This document shows, in pieces, positions 44,431 to 54,017 of a stretch of DNA of 64,000 nucleotides. How positions within the stretch are numbered: the first letter of the stretch is position 1; every line of letters starts with the position of its first letter. The stretch is from Flaccisagitta enflata (Eukaryota > Chaetognatha > Sagittoidea > Aphragmophora), in assembly GCA_965153355.1 (NCBI GenBank), contig OZ231127.1, forward strand, positions 56,110,001 through 56,174,000, written 5' to 3'. Both the position numbers and the translations under genes were made by a program. Under the pieces are notes generated by a model. That model saw nothing but the letters and a program-made list of their open reading frames with translations. It searched no databases and was not told where the DNA came from.

Positions 44431-44893
44431 ACTGAAAGTGATGAACAGATTGGCACCCAATTTAAGCAGGGAAAATGTGAACGGTGAAGAGAAAACTCTA
44501 AGAAGAAAACTCTAAACGCAAACAAAGATCGGTGTAACTGCTGATTCTCTGTCTCTCTCGCCTTTTCCATGATTCAATCTTTCTGTTTGTCTGTCTGTGT
44601 CCCAGTCAGCTTGTGTCTCTCTTCCTCTCCCTTTTAAAGCTTTCGCTTTATCTTAATTTTTCCCAATAAACCATGTAGGCAATGATGAATTATTCTTTTT
44701 TTAAACGTTCGCAATTCGTTTTTTTCTTGAAATTCATTTTTTCAAAACATAAAAAAAAAAAGAAAAGAAAAGAAAAAAAAAGAAAAAAAAACTAACAACA
44801 TTGCCGTTGGCAAAGGGAACTTGGTGTTGGAAAAGCCGATGGAAACCATCGCAAAAAAAATGGAAATAAATTTACGAAAGCATGAGCAAGAGA
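44429..44893. other. no feature seen
   Basis: Includes an A-rich run near 44750-44790. Nothing else recognised. Confidence 0.4.
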
Positions 44894-45122
44894 TCGTTTC
44901 ACTGCATGAGCTTAGAACTGCAGTACGGTTTTTAAATATTTAAACAGAAGAATAAATGGAAAAATATTATGGACAGTACCTACGGTAAGCTTTTCTTGCG
45001 CTCTTTTTCTGTCTTTTTTTCGGCAGACTTTTCTAGTCATAGTTTTCTTAAAAACGCATGGGGGAGATTTGTTTAAGAAAAAAATCAAGGCGCAGAATGC
45101 CATGGAAATGACCAGATAAAAC
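44894..45122 (+). repeat. dispersed repeat F, copy 2
   Basis: Diverged copy of 40732-41003 in the same orientation, with several short deletions. Confidence 0.8.
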
Positions 45123-45236
45123 TCTTACAAATGTCACGTGCACGCCGAATAAGCTTAAACAATTAAGTGAAAGTAGTTCATAGCGACGTGCGAAAGTTTG
45201 ATATGTCCATTCTTTGGTCTCTCGACAGCACATGGA

Positions 45237-45422
45237 TTTTTAGTTGCTTGTACGCGACTCTATAACCCGCTATGTCTGTTAGTTTGTCCGTCAGTTGGTC
45301 CGCCGCTTGGTCCGTCACACTTTGCTTCTCGGCTTTTACGGATGGTTTTGGCATAACTACTCCCACCCAAATGCTTGGTTAGTCTGAAACGCGACTTCGG
45401 TAGCCGTGTACCTGGCCTTGTT
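45237..45422 (+). repeat. HPE-2, near-complete
   Basis: TTTTTAGTTGCTTGTACGCGAC, (GTCCGTC)-type tract, 'gtcacactttgcttctcggc', 'aaacgcgacttcggtagccg' and 'cctggccttgttgg'. It ends about 150 bp before the exon-like block at 45570. Confidence 0.8.
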
Positions 45423-45569
45423 GGCGACTACAGAGGACAAAAAGCCACACAAAGAGAAACCAAATCGATGCTATCGAATATTTCATCTAAGCGGCCTTGA
45501 AGTTTCTCACTACGAGGTAATTTTGATTGTCAACGTCTACGACTACAATCTCATTTCGTCGCTCCGCAG

Positions 45570-46025
45570 AATTAGAGGAAAGCATCTCGCAAGAGCTACC
45601 GTTGGATTGGTTCGACGTGGACGCCGGAAATCGCAACAGCAGCGACGAGGAACTCGATCTCATTCTCAGCGGCAACTTGAACAACAGCAACAACGGTCAT
45701 CAACTGCGTCATCATCGTCATCATCATCATCAACAGCAGCAGCATCGAAATCACCGTCACAGCGCTCCGCCCGGTTGGCGTCGAGAAACCATTTCGCCTC
45801 ATCTCGAGCAGACATTGATTTCGCCAGCGGCGTTGCTGCAGTCCACCTCCCTATCTTTCTCGTCGACTGTGGTGGCGCAAGGACCGGATCCTTACGGCTG
45901 GGACGAAGGAGACACGTTTCACGACGTCGTCCGCAGAAATGACGAAATTCTCCAACTGGAAAAAGCCCATCATCTGCATTACTTACTCGAGTACCGAGTC
46001 CGTCAATGCCCGCTGTTCTTATTAG
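45570..46025 (+). CDS. internal coding exon of an unidentified gene
   Basis: Bounded by CTCCGCAG|AA at 45569/45570, with a pyrimidine-rich lead, and TTAG|GTACAT at 46025/46026. Length 456 bp, phase 1 at both ends, one open frame of 151 whole codons. The start is strongly acidic (LEESISQELPLDWFDVD, then SSDEELDLI), the middle is His/Gln/Asn-rich, and the end is well structured: DPYGWDEGDTFHDVVRRND and a charged stretch ending QCPLFLLG. It cannot join directly to the phase-2 donor at 20283, so it is either from another gene or an exon is missing between. Not recognised as a known family. Other frames here are shadows. Confidence 0.58.
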
Positions 46026-46040
46026 GTACATTCGCAATTT

Positions 46041-46265
46041 TAATAAGTGACGTGGGGTCACAATATCGTTGCGGTGGGTTGGGCAGGGGCATCCGACACC
46101 CATTCACACCCCATGCCCCCCATACATACACAAAAACCATCTTAAACGCTAATCTTTGCACTTTTCGACTCGTGTCCACGGACCAACAAATGGACTGACG
46201 GACCAACGGACGGACCGACGGGAGGACAAAGCTTCTTACAGAGTTGCGTGTCCACAACTAAAAAA
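46041..46265 (-). repeat. HPE-4, complete copy just after an exon
   Basis: 3' hairpin GTGAC-cccac-GTCAC and a 5' hairpin with one mismatch. Its outer edge is only about 15 bases from the 46025 donor. Confidence 0.85.
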
Positions 46266-46345
46266 TTGATGGACCAACAGACCGACGGACAGACGGGTGG
46301 ACAGATGGACGGATGGACAAACTTAGGAGCAGACTCGCCACTTAA
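46266..46345 (-). repeat. HPE fragment, tract and 5' end
   Basis: 'ccaacagaccgacggacaga' tract and 'cagactcgccacttaaaaag'. Directly adjoins the previous copy. Confidence 0.55.
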
Positions 46346-46358
46346 AAAGATATGATAG

Positions 46359-46462
46359 GTGGAACAATGCAATATCCCTCACTATACCCAAACTGAAAAA
46401 TATGGAAGAGGGCCTTGTGAGCCCTCGCTGACTAGTCACTACACGCATCACTTCTAGTTTTC
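46359..46462 (-). repeat. dispersed repeat D, copy 2
   Basis: Inverted match to 5762-5861. Confidence 0.75.
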
Positions 46463-46756
46463 CCTTTATCAAAACCAACTTAGCAAACACTCATTCTGAG
46501 TCTAACCCAAAACATGTTACCTGTGTTACCAAAATTCAACAAATCACCCAAGGGCAACATTGTTAAGAAACCATACCATACCATACCATACCATATGTCA
46601 TACAAATCGACCTCATGCCAGCCTACAGTATGAATACATAGTGGCATTTGAAGCCGCTCAAGTCAGTAAAGGAGAACACCAACGCATGCGTCAAGTAAAT
46701 CACGCAAGGCAGACCAACAGACATAGAATTATGTACATAAGTGCTTTGGCGCTCTT

Positions 46757-46924
46757 AACAAGGCCGGATACACGGCCATCAGTTGCGGACGGGTGGGCAG
46801 GGGCGGAAATACGCGTTTTCCCACTTTTCAACTCGAGCGTGACGGACCAACCGACCGACTGACCAACCAACCGACGGACGGACGGACAAAGCCTCTTATA
46901 GAGTTGCGTGTCCGCAACTAAAAA
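46757..46924 (-). repeat. HPE-1, complete copy
   Basis: All parts intact: AACAAG, 3' hairpin, GTCCGCAAC partner, body, GTCC/GTCGG tract, 5' hairpin, TAAAAA. It is preceded by a decayed HPE-3-like 'gtgctttggcgc'. Confidence 0.9.
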
Positions 46925-47430
<506 letters not shown>

Positions 47431-47541
47431 CTTATCTCGATGGTTGGTGTACCCCTGCCCCATCTGAGGCTGCTTTCCCGTTTCATTTTCCCGGGGAACA
47501 TCATCTCACATGACATAATTATCTCGGTCTACTATGCCGCG

Positions 47542-47544
<3 letters not shown>

Positions 47545-47626
<82 letters not shown>
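47545..47626. repeat. (CT)n microsatellite
   Basis: Second CT run 120 bp after the first. Confidence 0.97.
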
Positions 47627-47629
<3 letters not shown>

Positions 47630-47763
47630 GTCCCCTCTTTTTCTATCTCAATTTTTTCGTCTCATTACAAAATTTCTGTTGGATGATGATATTTGGTCTT
47701 TGCATCAAAATTCAAGGCTAGATGTGGTCTCTTTTAGCCCTATCATATAATTCAGAAACCTCG

Positions 47764-47848
47764 TTTTTAGGTGCGACAAAGCGCCTCTATAACTGGCTGT
47801 GTCCATCGGTCGGTCTGTCGCACCTTATTGGCCTACATGGCCTTGTTT
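47764..47848 (+). repeat. HPE-3, minimal 85-bp copy
   Basis: Shortest complete member: TTTTTAGGTGCGACAAAGC, a tract of only 'ggtcggtctgtc', the distal partner GTCGCACCT, GGCC-tacat-GGCC and TTGTTTG. The body is absent, so the core is the set of pairing segments. Confidence 0.85.
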
Positions 47849-48125
47849 GTTCTGTTTTTTGGCATTGACCTAAATCTATTGCGACACCTCAGCTCCGTTT
47901 TCAATTTTATTTAGCCATTTATAAAGGAACTAATGGTTTTCTGTTTTTAATCCACTTTGAGGCCACCCTGGTTGACCATCTGCTCGAGTAATAAAATATC
48001 GAGTAATAAAATATCAAAACGTTTGAGGTATGATATTGAAAATGAAATTTCGGCCCGCTTGCTGTACTCTGCCGGTAGGCTCTGAATATAAACCCCGAGC
48101 AGAAAATTTACCAAGAGAAGTTGTG

Positions 48126-48599
<474 letters not shown>

Positions 48600-50378
48600 A
48601 TGGATGAAGGAATCGAAAGGAGGAAGAGCAGCGAACAACTCAACGGAAAAGGAGCAGAGAGGATTCATTCTAGAAAGTTGGACTCGAAAAGACGACTGGA
48701 GCTTTCTCAAGAAGAAGAAAAAAGGCAAATTAATAATACTACAAAGAAAAGAGACGGACGAAATACACCGGCGAAAACAAAGGGAATGAGCGGAGCGGAG
48801 GACGAGGCCGGCGTCATCAACGCGGACTCGGACTCATACGACACCGACATGGAGAACCGACTCAGCTCGGAAGAAGAAGGGGAAGACGCCGCAGCATTCA
48901 AAACCGTGGCAAAACGGCGCTCAAGGAACTGGGCCGAGGACGTGGAACGCGCGGACGGGGACGCTGGAGGCGCGGCAAGCAAGCCGCCCCCCGGCGACAA
49001 CAAAGGAAAAACGGGAGGAAATAGGAAAGGAGGGACTTCAACTGGCCTTCCCAAACCGAGCGACGAAGAGGACCTCAGCCACCTTGGGGCGGCGAGCGGC
49101 GGCGGACCGTCATCGGCAGCGGGGAAGAGAAAGATCACGTTAAAGGTAATAGGGGTATACGGCGATAGCGCTTGGGAAGGAGAGAGTTATGCGATGAAAG
49201 AATCAGCCCTGAGGAGCCTATTACCAATCACCCTGACAACTACACCAACAATCGACGTCGATGAGTCAGACTGGGAGATGACGATCACGACGACAGACGA
49301 CCGAGACGCGAACATACTGAGGAAGGGGGAGGAGTGGCTGCCACCCGACAAGAGTTGGAGAGTGCAAGTGATACAGAGGCTAATAAGAAGAGAGGAGAAG
49401 GAGGAGACCATAGTCTTGGATGGATATCCCCTCAAGAAGTTGGTGAGAGGAGGAAGCGTGGGAAACCCGTTCACAAAGGGAAGTCATTTGGAGGAGAAGC
49501 TGCAAGAAGACCTGGTGGAGGCTTGTGGGGAAAAAGCGGCAAGAATCGAGGCGATGGCACCGCCGGCACAAGTCAACGATCCAGCAAAAGCGAGAGAGAC
49601 GATCAAACTGAAAGTCTTCTTCGAAAAGAAGGCCCCAGCATTAAAATTGATCAAACAAGGATTCCTTCGACACAGAGCCTTCGGCGTCAACTTGGGGGTG
49701 AGAAGAGATGAAAACGTCGACCCGGAATGTGACCGCTGCTTGGATCTCAACCATGTCAACGTCTCGGGAGGCTGCAAGGCCGCTTTTAGATGCAGAGTGT
49801 GCAGCGGAGAGGGCCACAATAGGGGAGCGTGCCGGGCCGCTCCGCATTGTCTCAATTGTGAAAAGGCGGGCAAAGACGCGAATCATAAACCTACGGACGG
49901 GAAGAACTGCCCCCTATATGCGGAGGCGAAGAGGAAGGCGTTAATTAAACTACAAGCAAAAAGGGATGAGGAGGTGATGGCCAATCCGGAGATAGACGCA
50001 AGGGCAAAGGAAGTCGCGGAAAGAAGGATTCAATTGGGGAAGTCGAGAGCGGCAAGGATAAAAAGGCAATCGGAAACTGTGGAGACAGCTAGCGACTTGG
50101 AAGCAAGAACCGCCTGGGGATCTGCGGCCGACTCGAGAGGACTACTCGCGGCGACAGACGCGAGGAGAGGCCAACCGGGATTCAGGGAACAACTTGTCGG
50201 AAGGGAAAAGGAAGGTACTGAAGGAGCAAATGAAGAGAGTGTACAGTTTCCAGTAAGAGTACAGGAGTCGAGAGACCAGACACAGGAGTTTCATTCAAAA
50301 ATCCTGACCATATTAACAGATCTTACGGAAGAGATGAGGGACGCCAGCCGACGAGACAACAAGGCGATGTGGAGATGA
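48600..50378 (+). CDS. LINE ORF1, gag-like nucleic-acid-binding protein
   Basis: The first ATG in a frame that stays open from upstream of 48500; 592 residues from here (530 if translation starts at the ATG at 48786). The N-terminal third is acidic and low-complexity (SSEEEGEDAAAF, Gly-rich). A folded-looking part follows, then three zinc knuckles at 49728-49910: CDRCLDLNHVNVSGGC (CX2CX4HX6C), CRVCSGEGHNRGAC (CX2CX4HX4C), and CLNCEKAGKDANH ending in a further Cys. A basic tail ends the protein. Proteins of this kind bind the element's RNA into particles. The stop TGA (50376-50378) overlaps the next ATG (50375) as ATGA. Confidence 0.85.
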   Translation: MDEGIERRKSSEQLNGKGAERIHSRKLDSKRRLELSQEEEKRQINNTTKKRDGRNTPAKTKGMSGAEDEAGVINADSDSYDTDMENRLSSEEEGEDAAAFKTVAKRRSRNWAEDVERADGDAGGAASKPPPGDNKGKTGGNRKGGTSTGLPKPSDEEDLSHLGAASGGGPSSAAGKRKITLKVIGVYGDSAWEGESYAMKESALRSLLPITLTTTPTIDVDESDWEMTITTTDDRDANILRKGEEWLPPDKSWRVQVIQRLIRREEKEETIVLDGYPLKKLVRGGSVGNPFTKGSHLEEKLQEDLVEACGEKAARIEAMAPPAQVNDPAKARETIKLKVFFEKKAPALKLIKQGFLRHRAFGVNLGVRRDENVDPECDRCLDLNHVNVSGGCKAAFRCRVCSGEGHNRGACRAAPHCLNCEKAGKDANHKPTDGKNCPLYAEAKRKALIKLQAKRDEEVMANPEIDARAKEVAERRIQLGKSRAARIKRQSETVETASDLEARTAWGSAADSRGLLAATDARRGQPGFREQLVGREKEGTEGANEESVQFPVRVQESRDQTQEFHSKILTILTDLTEEMRDASRRDNKAMWR

Positions 50379-51118
50379 CGGAGGAATCTACGACGGACAC
50401 TATCGCAAGGTTGGAAAAGAAGACGAGAGAGTTAGCTGAAGAGAGAAAGAAATGGGAATTGGAAGCCAATGAAAGGGAGAAGGCATGGGAGTCGGAATAC
50501 AGAAAGAGGGAGGAAGAGTTGGCTAAAAAGGAAGAGGAACTGAAGAAATATTACGAAGAAAAGGAAAAGTTCATAGGAGAGGCAGAGGAGAGACTGGACA
50601 GAAAACTAATGGAATGGCAGGAGAAAACATTAGCAAGGGAGGAAGAATTTGAGAAACTGATAGGAGACACCTGTCTGTATGTAAACAGATATGGAAGACA
50701 AGTAACAAGAAGGGCATCACAGACGTGGAACATGCAGCAGCATTTAGCAGTCACAAACAAGAGGAACTTACTGGAGCTCAAAAGGGCGCTGTCAGAGCTA
50801 GGGGTAAAGTCAGCGGATCTACCAATCCACGTGAACAGGAAAGAGGAAAACGGATCTGACAGGATACTTGATCAACAACCCCCCTTAGGGATCCGGATGT
50901 TGACGGAGGAGGACGACGAGAGCTCGACGGCATCATCGGATACGGAGAAGCAGGGGGACAATATCCCCCCGCCGATCTCAGCGGAGGAGGAAAACGACAA
51001 GATGATGAAGCCGCCGACAAGGGTGGCGAACATGATGGGAAGACGGCAACGGTTGGACTCGATCGCACGGAAGGAGGAGGAAAAGAGGAAATCGAAACCG
51101 AATCCCGGGTCCTCCTGA
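50375..51118 (+). CDS. LINE coiled-coil ORF between ORF1 and ORF2
   Basis: 247 residues starting MTEESTTDTIARLEKKTREL. Residues 10-100 are an almost continuous Lys/Glu heptad-like helix, followed by a less charged part (TCLYVNRYGRQ, TWNMQQHL) and a Ser/Glu/Lys-rich tail. It probably oligomerises, as the coiled coils of other LINE ORF1 proteins do. Its start sits inside the ORF1 stop (ATGA), fitting termination-reinitiation. A separate coiled-coil ORF here is unusual; alternatively it is the C-terminal half of a split ORF1. Confidence 0.72.
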   Translation: MTEESTTDTIARLEKKTRELAEERKKWELEANEREKAWESEYRKREEELAKKEEELKKYYEEKEKFIGEAEERLDRKLMEWQEKTLAREEEFEKLIGDTCLYVNRYGRQVTRRASQTWNMQQHLAVTNKRNLLELKRALSELGVKSADLPIHVNRKEENGSDRILDQQPPLGIRMLTEEDDESSTASSDTEKQGDNIPPPISAEEENDKMMKPPTRVANMMGRRQRLDSIARKEEEKRKSKPNPGSS

Positions 51119-51272
51119 AAGCGGATATGTCGCTAACGGCGTCCTCACCTTCAATACAAACGGTACGCCTAAGCGACTACAACGACTTAGAGAATTTATG
51201 GAAACGGGGGGAAAGGACATGGTGATAATGGTACAAGATACAAGAGTGACGGACTGCATGACTGGACAATGA
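51036..51272 (+). pseudogene. N-terminal part of LINE endonuclease in another frame
   Basis: Frame starting after TGA at 51033, without an early ATG. It contains NGVLTFNTNGTPKRLQRL and MVQDTRVTD, matching the start of APE-type LINE endonucleases (an Asn near the N-terminus, then a Q-E/D-T word). The usual Glu is Asp here. It ends at TGA 51270-51272, which overlaps the ATG that opens the main ORF2 frame. Most likely a frameshifting deletion in this copy; a programmed frameshift is possible. Confidence 0.68.
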
Positions 51273-54016
51273 AAGGGACAGCACAGAGAGGAGCGGCGGG
51301 AGGAGTGGCGATGGCGGTGCCAAAAGGGAAGGAGGTAGACGTGGTGGAGGTGCAAAATGGGGAATCGCAGATAGTGAAAATGGAAATAGACGGAAAGAGA
51401 TTCATAATCGCCAACACGTATATACGGCCAGGAGAAGAAGTGAGCAAGGAATGGCTAGATAAGATAACCAGAGAGGAGAGAGAGGATAAAGGAGCGGTGG
51501 TGATAATTGGAGGGGACTTCAATGCGGCGTGTAGGAACTTCGGCTCATCTACCAACACAGGACGAGGGGAACGATTGGAGGAGGAAATGGAATCGAGAGG
51601 ATGGACTAATATACCAACGGATTTACCGACTTACTACTGCGCCTCAAGCACGTCGACGAATACGCTGGACTACTTATTTACGAATGGGCAGGGAAGAAGA
51701 ATAATAGAAAAGGCGGCGACACAACCCGATTGGGGGAGCGACCACCGGGCAGTAATGGCCACATGGAGGAGCTCCAAGTTAACGGGGAGGATGAGGATAA
51801 AAGTGGTCAAAAGATGGAAGCAAACGGAAATAATAAAAGAAAGGATGAAAGAAATACCAAGGCTGGAAAGGTGGCCACCGGAAGAAGGATTGGACGAAAG
51901 AGCAACGGAACTAGGAAGAGTGATAGTAGAGGCAAGGGAGGAGGCGACGATGGAAAAATGGAAAAGATATAACGAGGGAATAATGCTTTCGGAGGAGACG
52001 ACGAGAGCAATCAGAAAGGAAAGAAAATGGGGAAGGAAGAGGAGGAGGGATGAAGGACAGCCAACGGAGGTGAGAGAAGAGAACAGGAGACAGCACAACT
52101 ATTGGTGTAGAAGGGTAAGGAGACTAATAAAGGAAGACAAGCAGGAGAAGGTGAGAAGGGAGATAGCAAAAGGGCAAGAGCGGAAGGATCCAAAGGCCCA
52201 ATGGAAAGCATTTAATAAGGCAATGGGAAATGAGAGGTGGAGTAATGAGGTAAAGACAAGAATTGTGAACGAGGAAGATAATGTGGCGGAAACGCTCAAA
52301 GAAGAACTCGAAATCCACGCTCGCAGGATGAAGAGGACCTGTGCGGAACCAGAAAGTGATCATTATGACAACAACTTCAAGAAAGAAGTGGAAGAGAGGA
52401 ACGGAAGGGATAAGGAGAAACTCAACACTCTGGAAGAGGAGAAGGAGGAGGAGGGGGACGATCTATTCCGTAAATGCTACGTGACATCGGACAGACTGGA
52501 TGAGATAATAGAAGGACTAAAAGGAGGCAGCGCACCTGGGAGTGACGGAGTGAAACATGAGGATTTAAAAGCGACGCCGGGGGAATGGCGGGAAGCCTTT
52601 AAAGAACTGACGGATAGATGCCTGGACAGGGGGCATTTTCCTAGAGGATGGAAGCAGGCAAATATCCGCATGATTCTGAAAAAGGGAAAGAATCCAAGGA
52701 AAAGCGAATCCTATCGACCGGTCTCTTTACTATCGACGGTGGGGAAACTTTTCGAACGACTCTTCGCGGGAGGCCTTGACGAAATCATGGAGACTAAGGG
52801 GTTACTCCAAGAACGCCAGGCTGGGTTCCGGAAGAAGAGATCGACTACTGAAGGGATAGTGCAGCTGGTGGAAGACGCTCGTCACGGAATGAAGTACAAC
52901 GGAGTCGCCGCAGCAGTCTTCGTCGACATCGCAAAAGCCTTCGACTTGTTATACATCGAGGGGATGAGGCGGAAACTGATCGACAGGGGACTGCCGACGA
53001 AACTAGTCCGAATCTTAAGTTCGTTTCTGAGGGACAGAAGAATGAGGATAGTGGAAGGGGAAGAGGCAAGCGACGAGTTTGAGCCTGGGGCAGGTACCCC
53101 GCAAGGGGGTATTAATAGCCCAAGGCTCTATAACATCTTTAAAAGCGACGTTCCAGAAAATCAAGAGGAATCCGAATCTTCATTTATCTTCGCCGACGAT
53201 ACCGTCTTCTGGGCGGTGGGATACATGACGGAGGGGGTGGTGAAAACCGTGCAAAAGTCGATAGACCACTTTGAATGGTGGGCATCGCGCTGGAGAGTAA
53301 AGCCGGAGGCGTCTAAAAGTGTCCTCTTGATCCTCACAAGAAATGGGACGCAGAGAAGAAAGGAAACAGAAATTAAACTGATGGGACAAAGAATAGAGAG
53401 GAAGGAGACAGCGAACTTTCTGGGTTGCGAACTCGACGAGTGGCTGAGCTGGAAACCGAATGTGGAAGCATTGGTGAGAAAGGCAACACCGAGAATCTTC
53501 ATGGTGAACAGGCTGGTCCCAATCCTGAGGAGAGATGCGGAGCTGGTCTACCAGATCTTGGACACAATGGTCTACTCGATATTTCACTACTCGGCCCCGG
53601 CATTTATGGACGCGAGGGAATATATCTGGCAGAAAATCGACAAAACTCAACAAAGGGCCCTGAAGATCCTTAATGGATTCCCAATCCACATGGCGGAGAA
53701 AGCGGTGTTAGAGGACGCGGGAAGAGTGCCACTAAGGGATAAGTTGAGGATACAAGCGGGCAGAAGGATGGAGGGAATCATGAGAAATAACCCGAGAGCA
53801 GGAGGGTTGGCGCTGAGGACGGCGGAATATGGAAGGGGAGATAACAGACCACTGACATTACTACAACATTATATGAGAGACCCGTACAACAAACTGAGGG
53901 AAGGAGGAGATTGTGTACAGTGCCGACTGAGAACTTCTCACCCCTGTGTTAATTCTAGGGTTGGAGATGGGAATGGAGATTGGTTGGGGAATACGAATGG
54001 AGAAGAAGAGGTGTGA
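51269..54016 (+). CDS. LINE ORF2: APE endonuclease (N-truncated) and reverse transcriptase
   Basis: 915 residues. Endonuclease: GGVAMAVP at 11-18, GGDFNA with D83, and GSDHRAV with D158/H159, the catalytic Asp/His end of APE-type nucleases. The N-terminal strand lies in the overlapping frame before 51272. Reverse transcriptase, about residues 414-700: PGSDGV, YRPVSLLS, QAGFRKKRST, VFVDIAKAFD (catalytic D553), GTPQGGINSP, and FADD (D643, D644). A C-terminal region with QQRALK and a CVQC..H..C group follows. It would nick DNA and copy the RNA at the nick. The position of the Cys group just before the stop suggests the C-terminus may be slightly truncated. Confidence 0.88.
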   Translation: MKGTAQRGAAGGVAMAVPKGKEVDVVEVQNGESQIVKMEIDGKRFIIANTYIRPGEEVSKEWLDKITREEREDKGAVVIIGGDFNAACRNFGSSTNTGRGERLEEEMESRGWTNIPTDLPTYYCASSTSTNTLDYLFTNGQGRRIIEKAATQPDWGSDHRAVMATWRSSKLTGRMRIKVVKRWKQTEIIKERMKEIPRLERWPPEEGLDERATELGRVIVEAREEATMEKWKRYNEGIMLSEETTRAIRKERKWGRKRRRDEGQPTEVREENRRQHNYWCRRVRRLIKEDKQEKVRREIAKGQERKDPKAQWKAFNKAMGNERWSNEVKTRIVNEEDNVAETLKEELEIHARRMKRTCAEPESDHYDNNFKKEVEERNGRDKEKLNTLEEEKEEEGDDLFRKCYVTSDRLDEIIEGLKGGSAPGSDGVKHEDLKATPGEWREAFKELTDRCLDRGHFPRGWKQANIRMILKKGKNPRKSESYRPVSLLSTVGKLFERLFAGGLDEIMETKGLLQERQAGFRKKRSTTEGIVQLVEDARHGMKYNGVAAAVFVDIAKAFDLLYIEGMRRKLIDRGLPTKLVRILSSFLRDRRMRIVEGEEASDEFEPGAGTPQGGINSPRLYNIFKSDVPENQEESESSFIFADDTVFWAVGYMTEGVVKTVQKSIDHFEWWASRWRVKPEASKSVLLILTRNGTQRRKETEIKLMGQRIERKETANFLGCELDEWLSWKPNVEALVRKATPRIFMVNRLVPILRRDAELVYQILDTMVYSIFHYSAPAFMDAREYIWQKIDKTQQRALKILNGFPIHMAEKAVLEDAGRVPLRDKLRIQAGRRMEGIMRNNPRAGGLALRTAEYGRGDNRPLTLLQHYMRDPYNKLREGGDCVQCRLRTSHPCVNSRVGDGNGDWLGNTNGEEEV

Positions 54017-54017
54017 G

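Noticed and set aside
45406-45942. 178-codon + frame crossing the exon at 45570 in another phase
   Set aside because: It runs through the predicted acceptor and is Arg/Ser-rich; the other frame is acidic with ordered segments and fits both splice sites.
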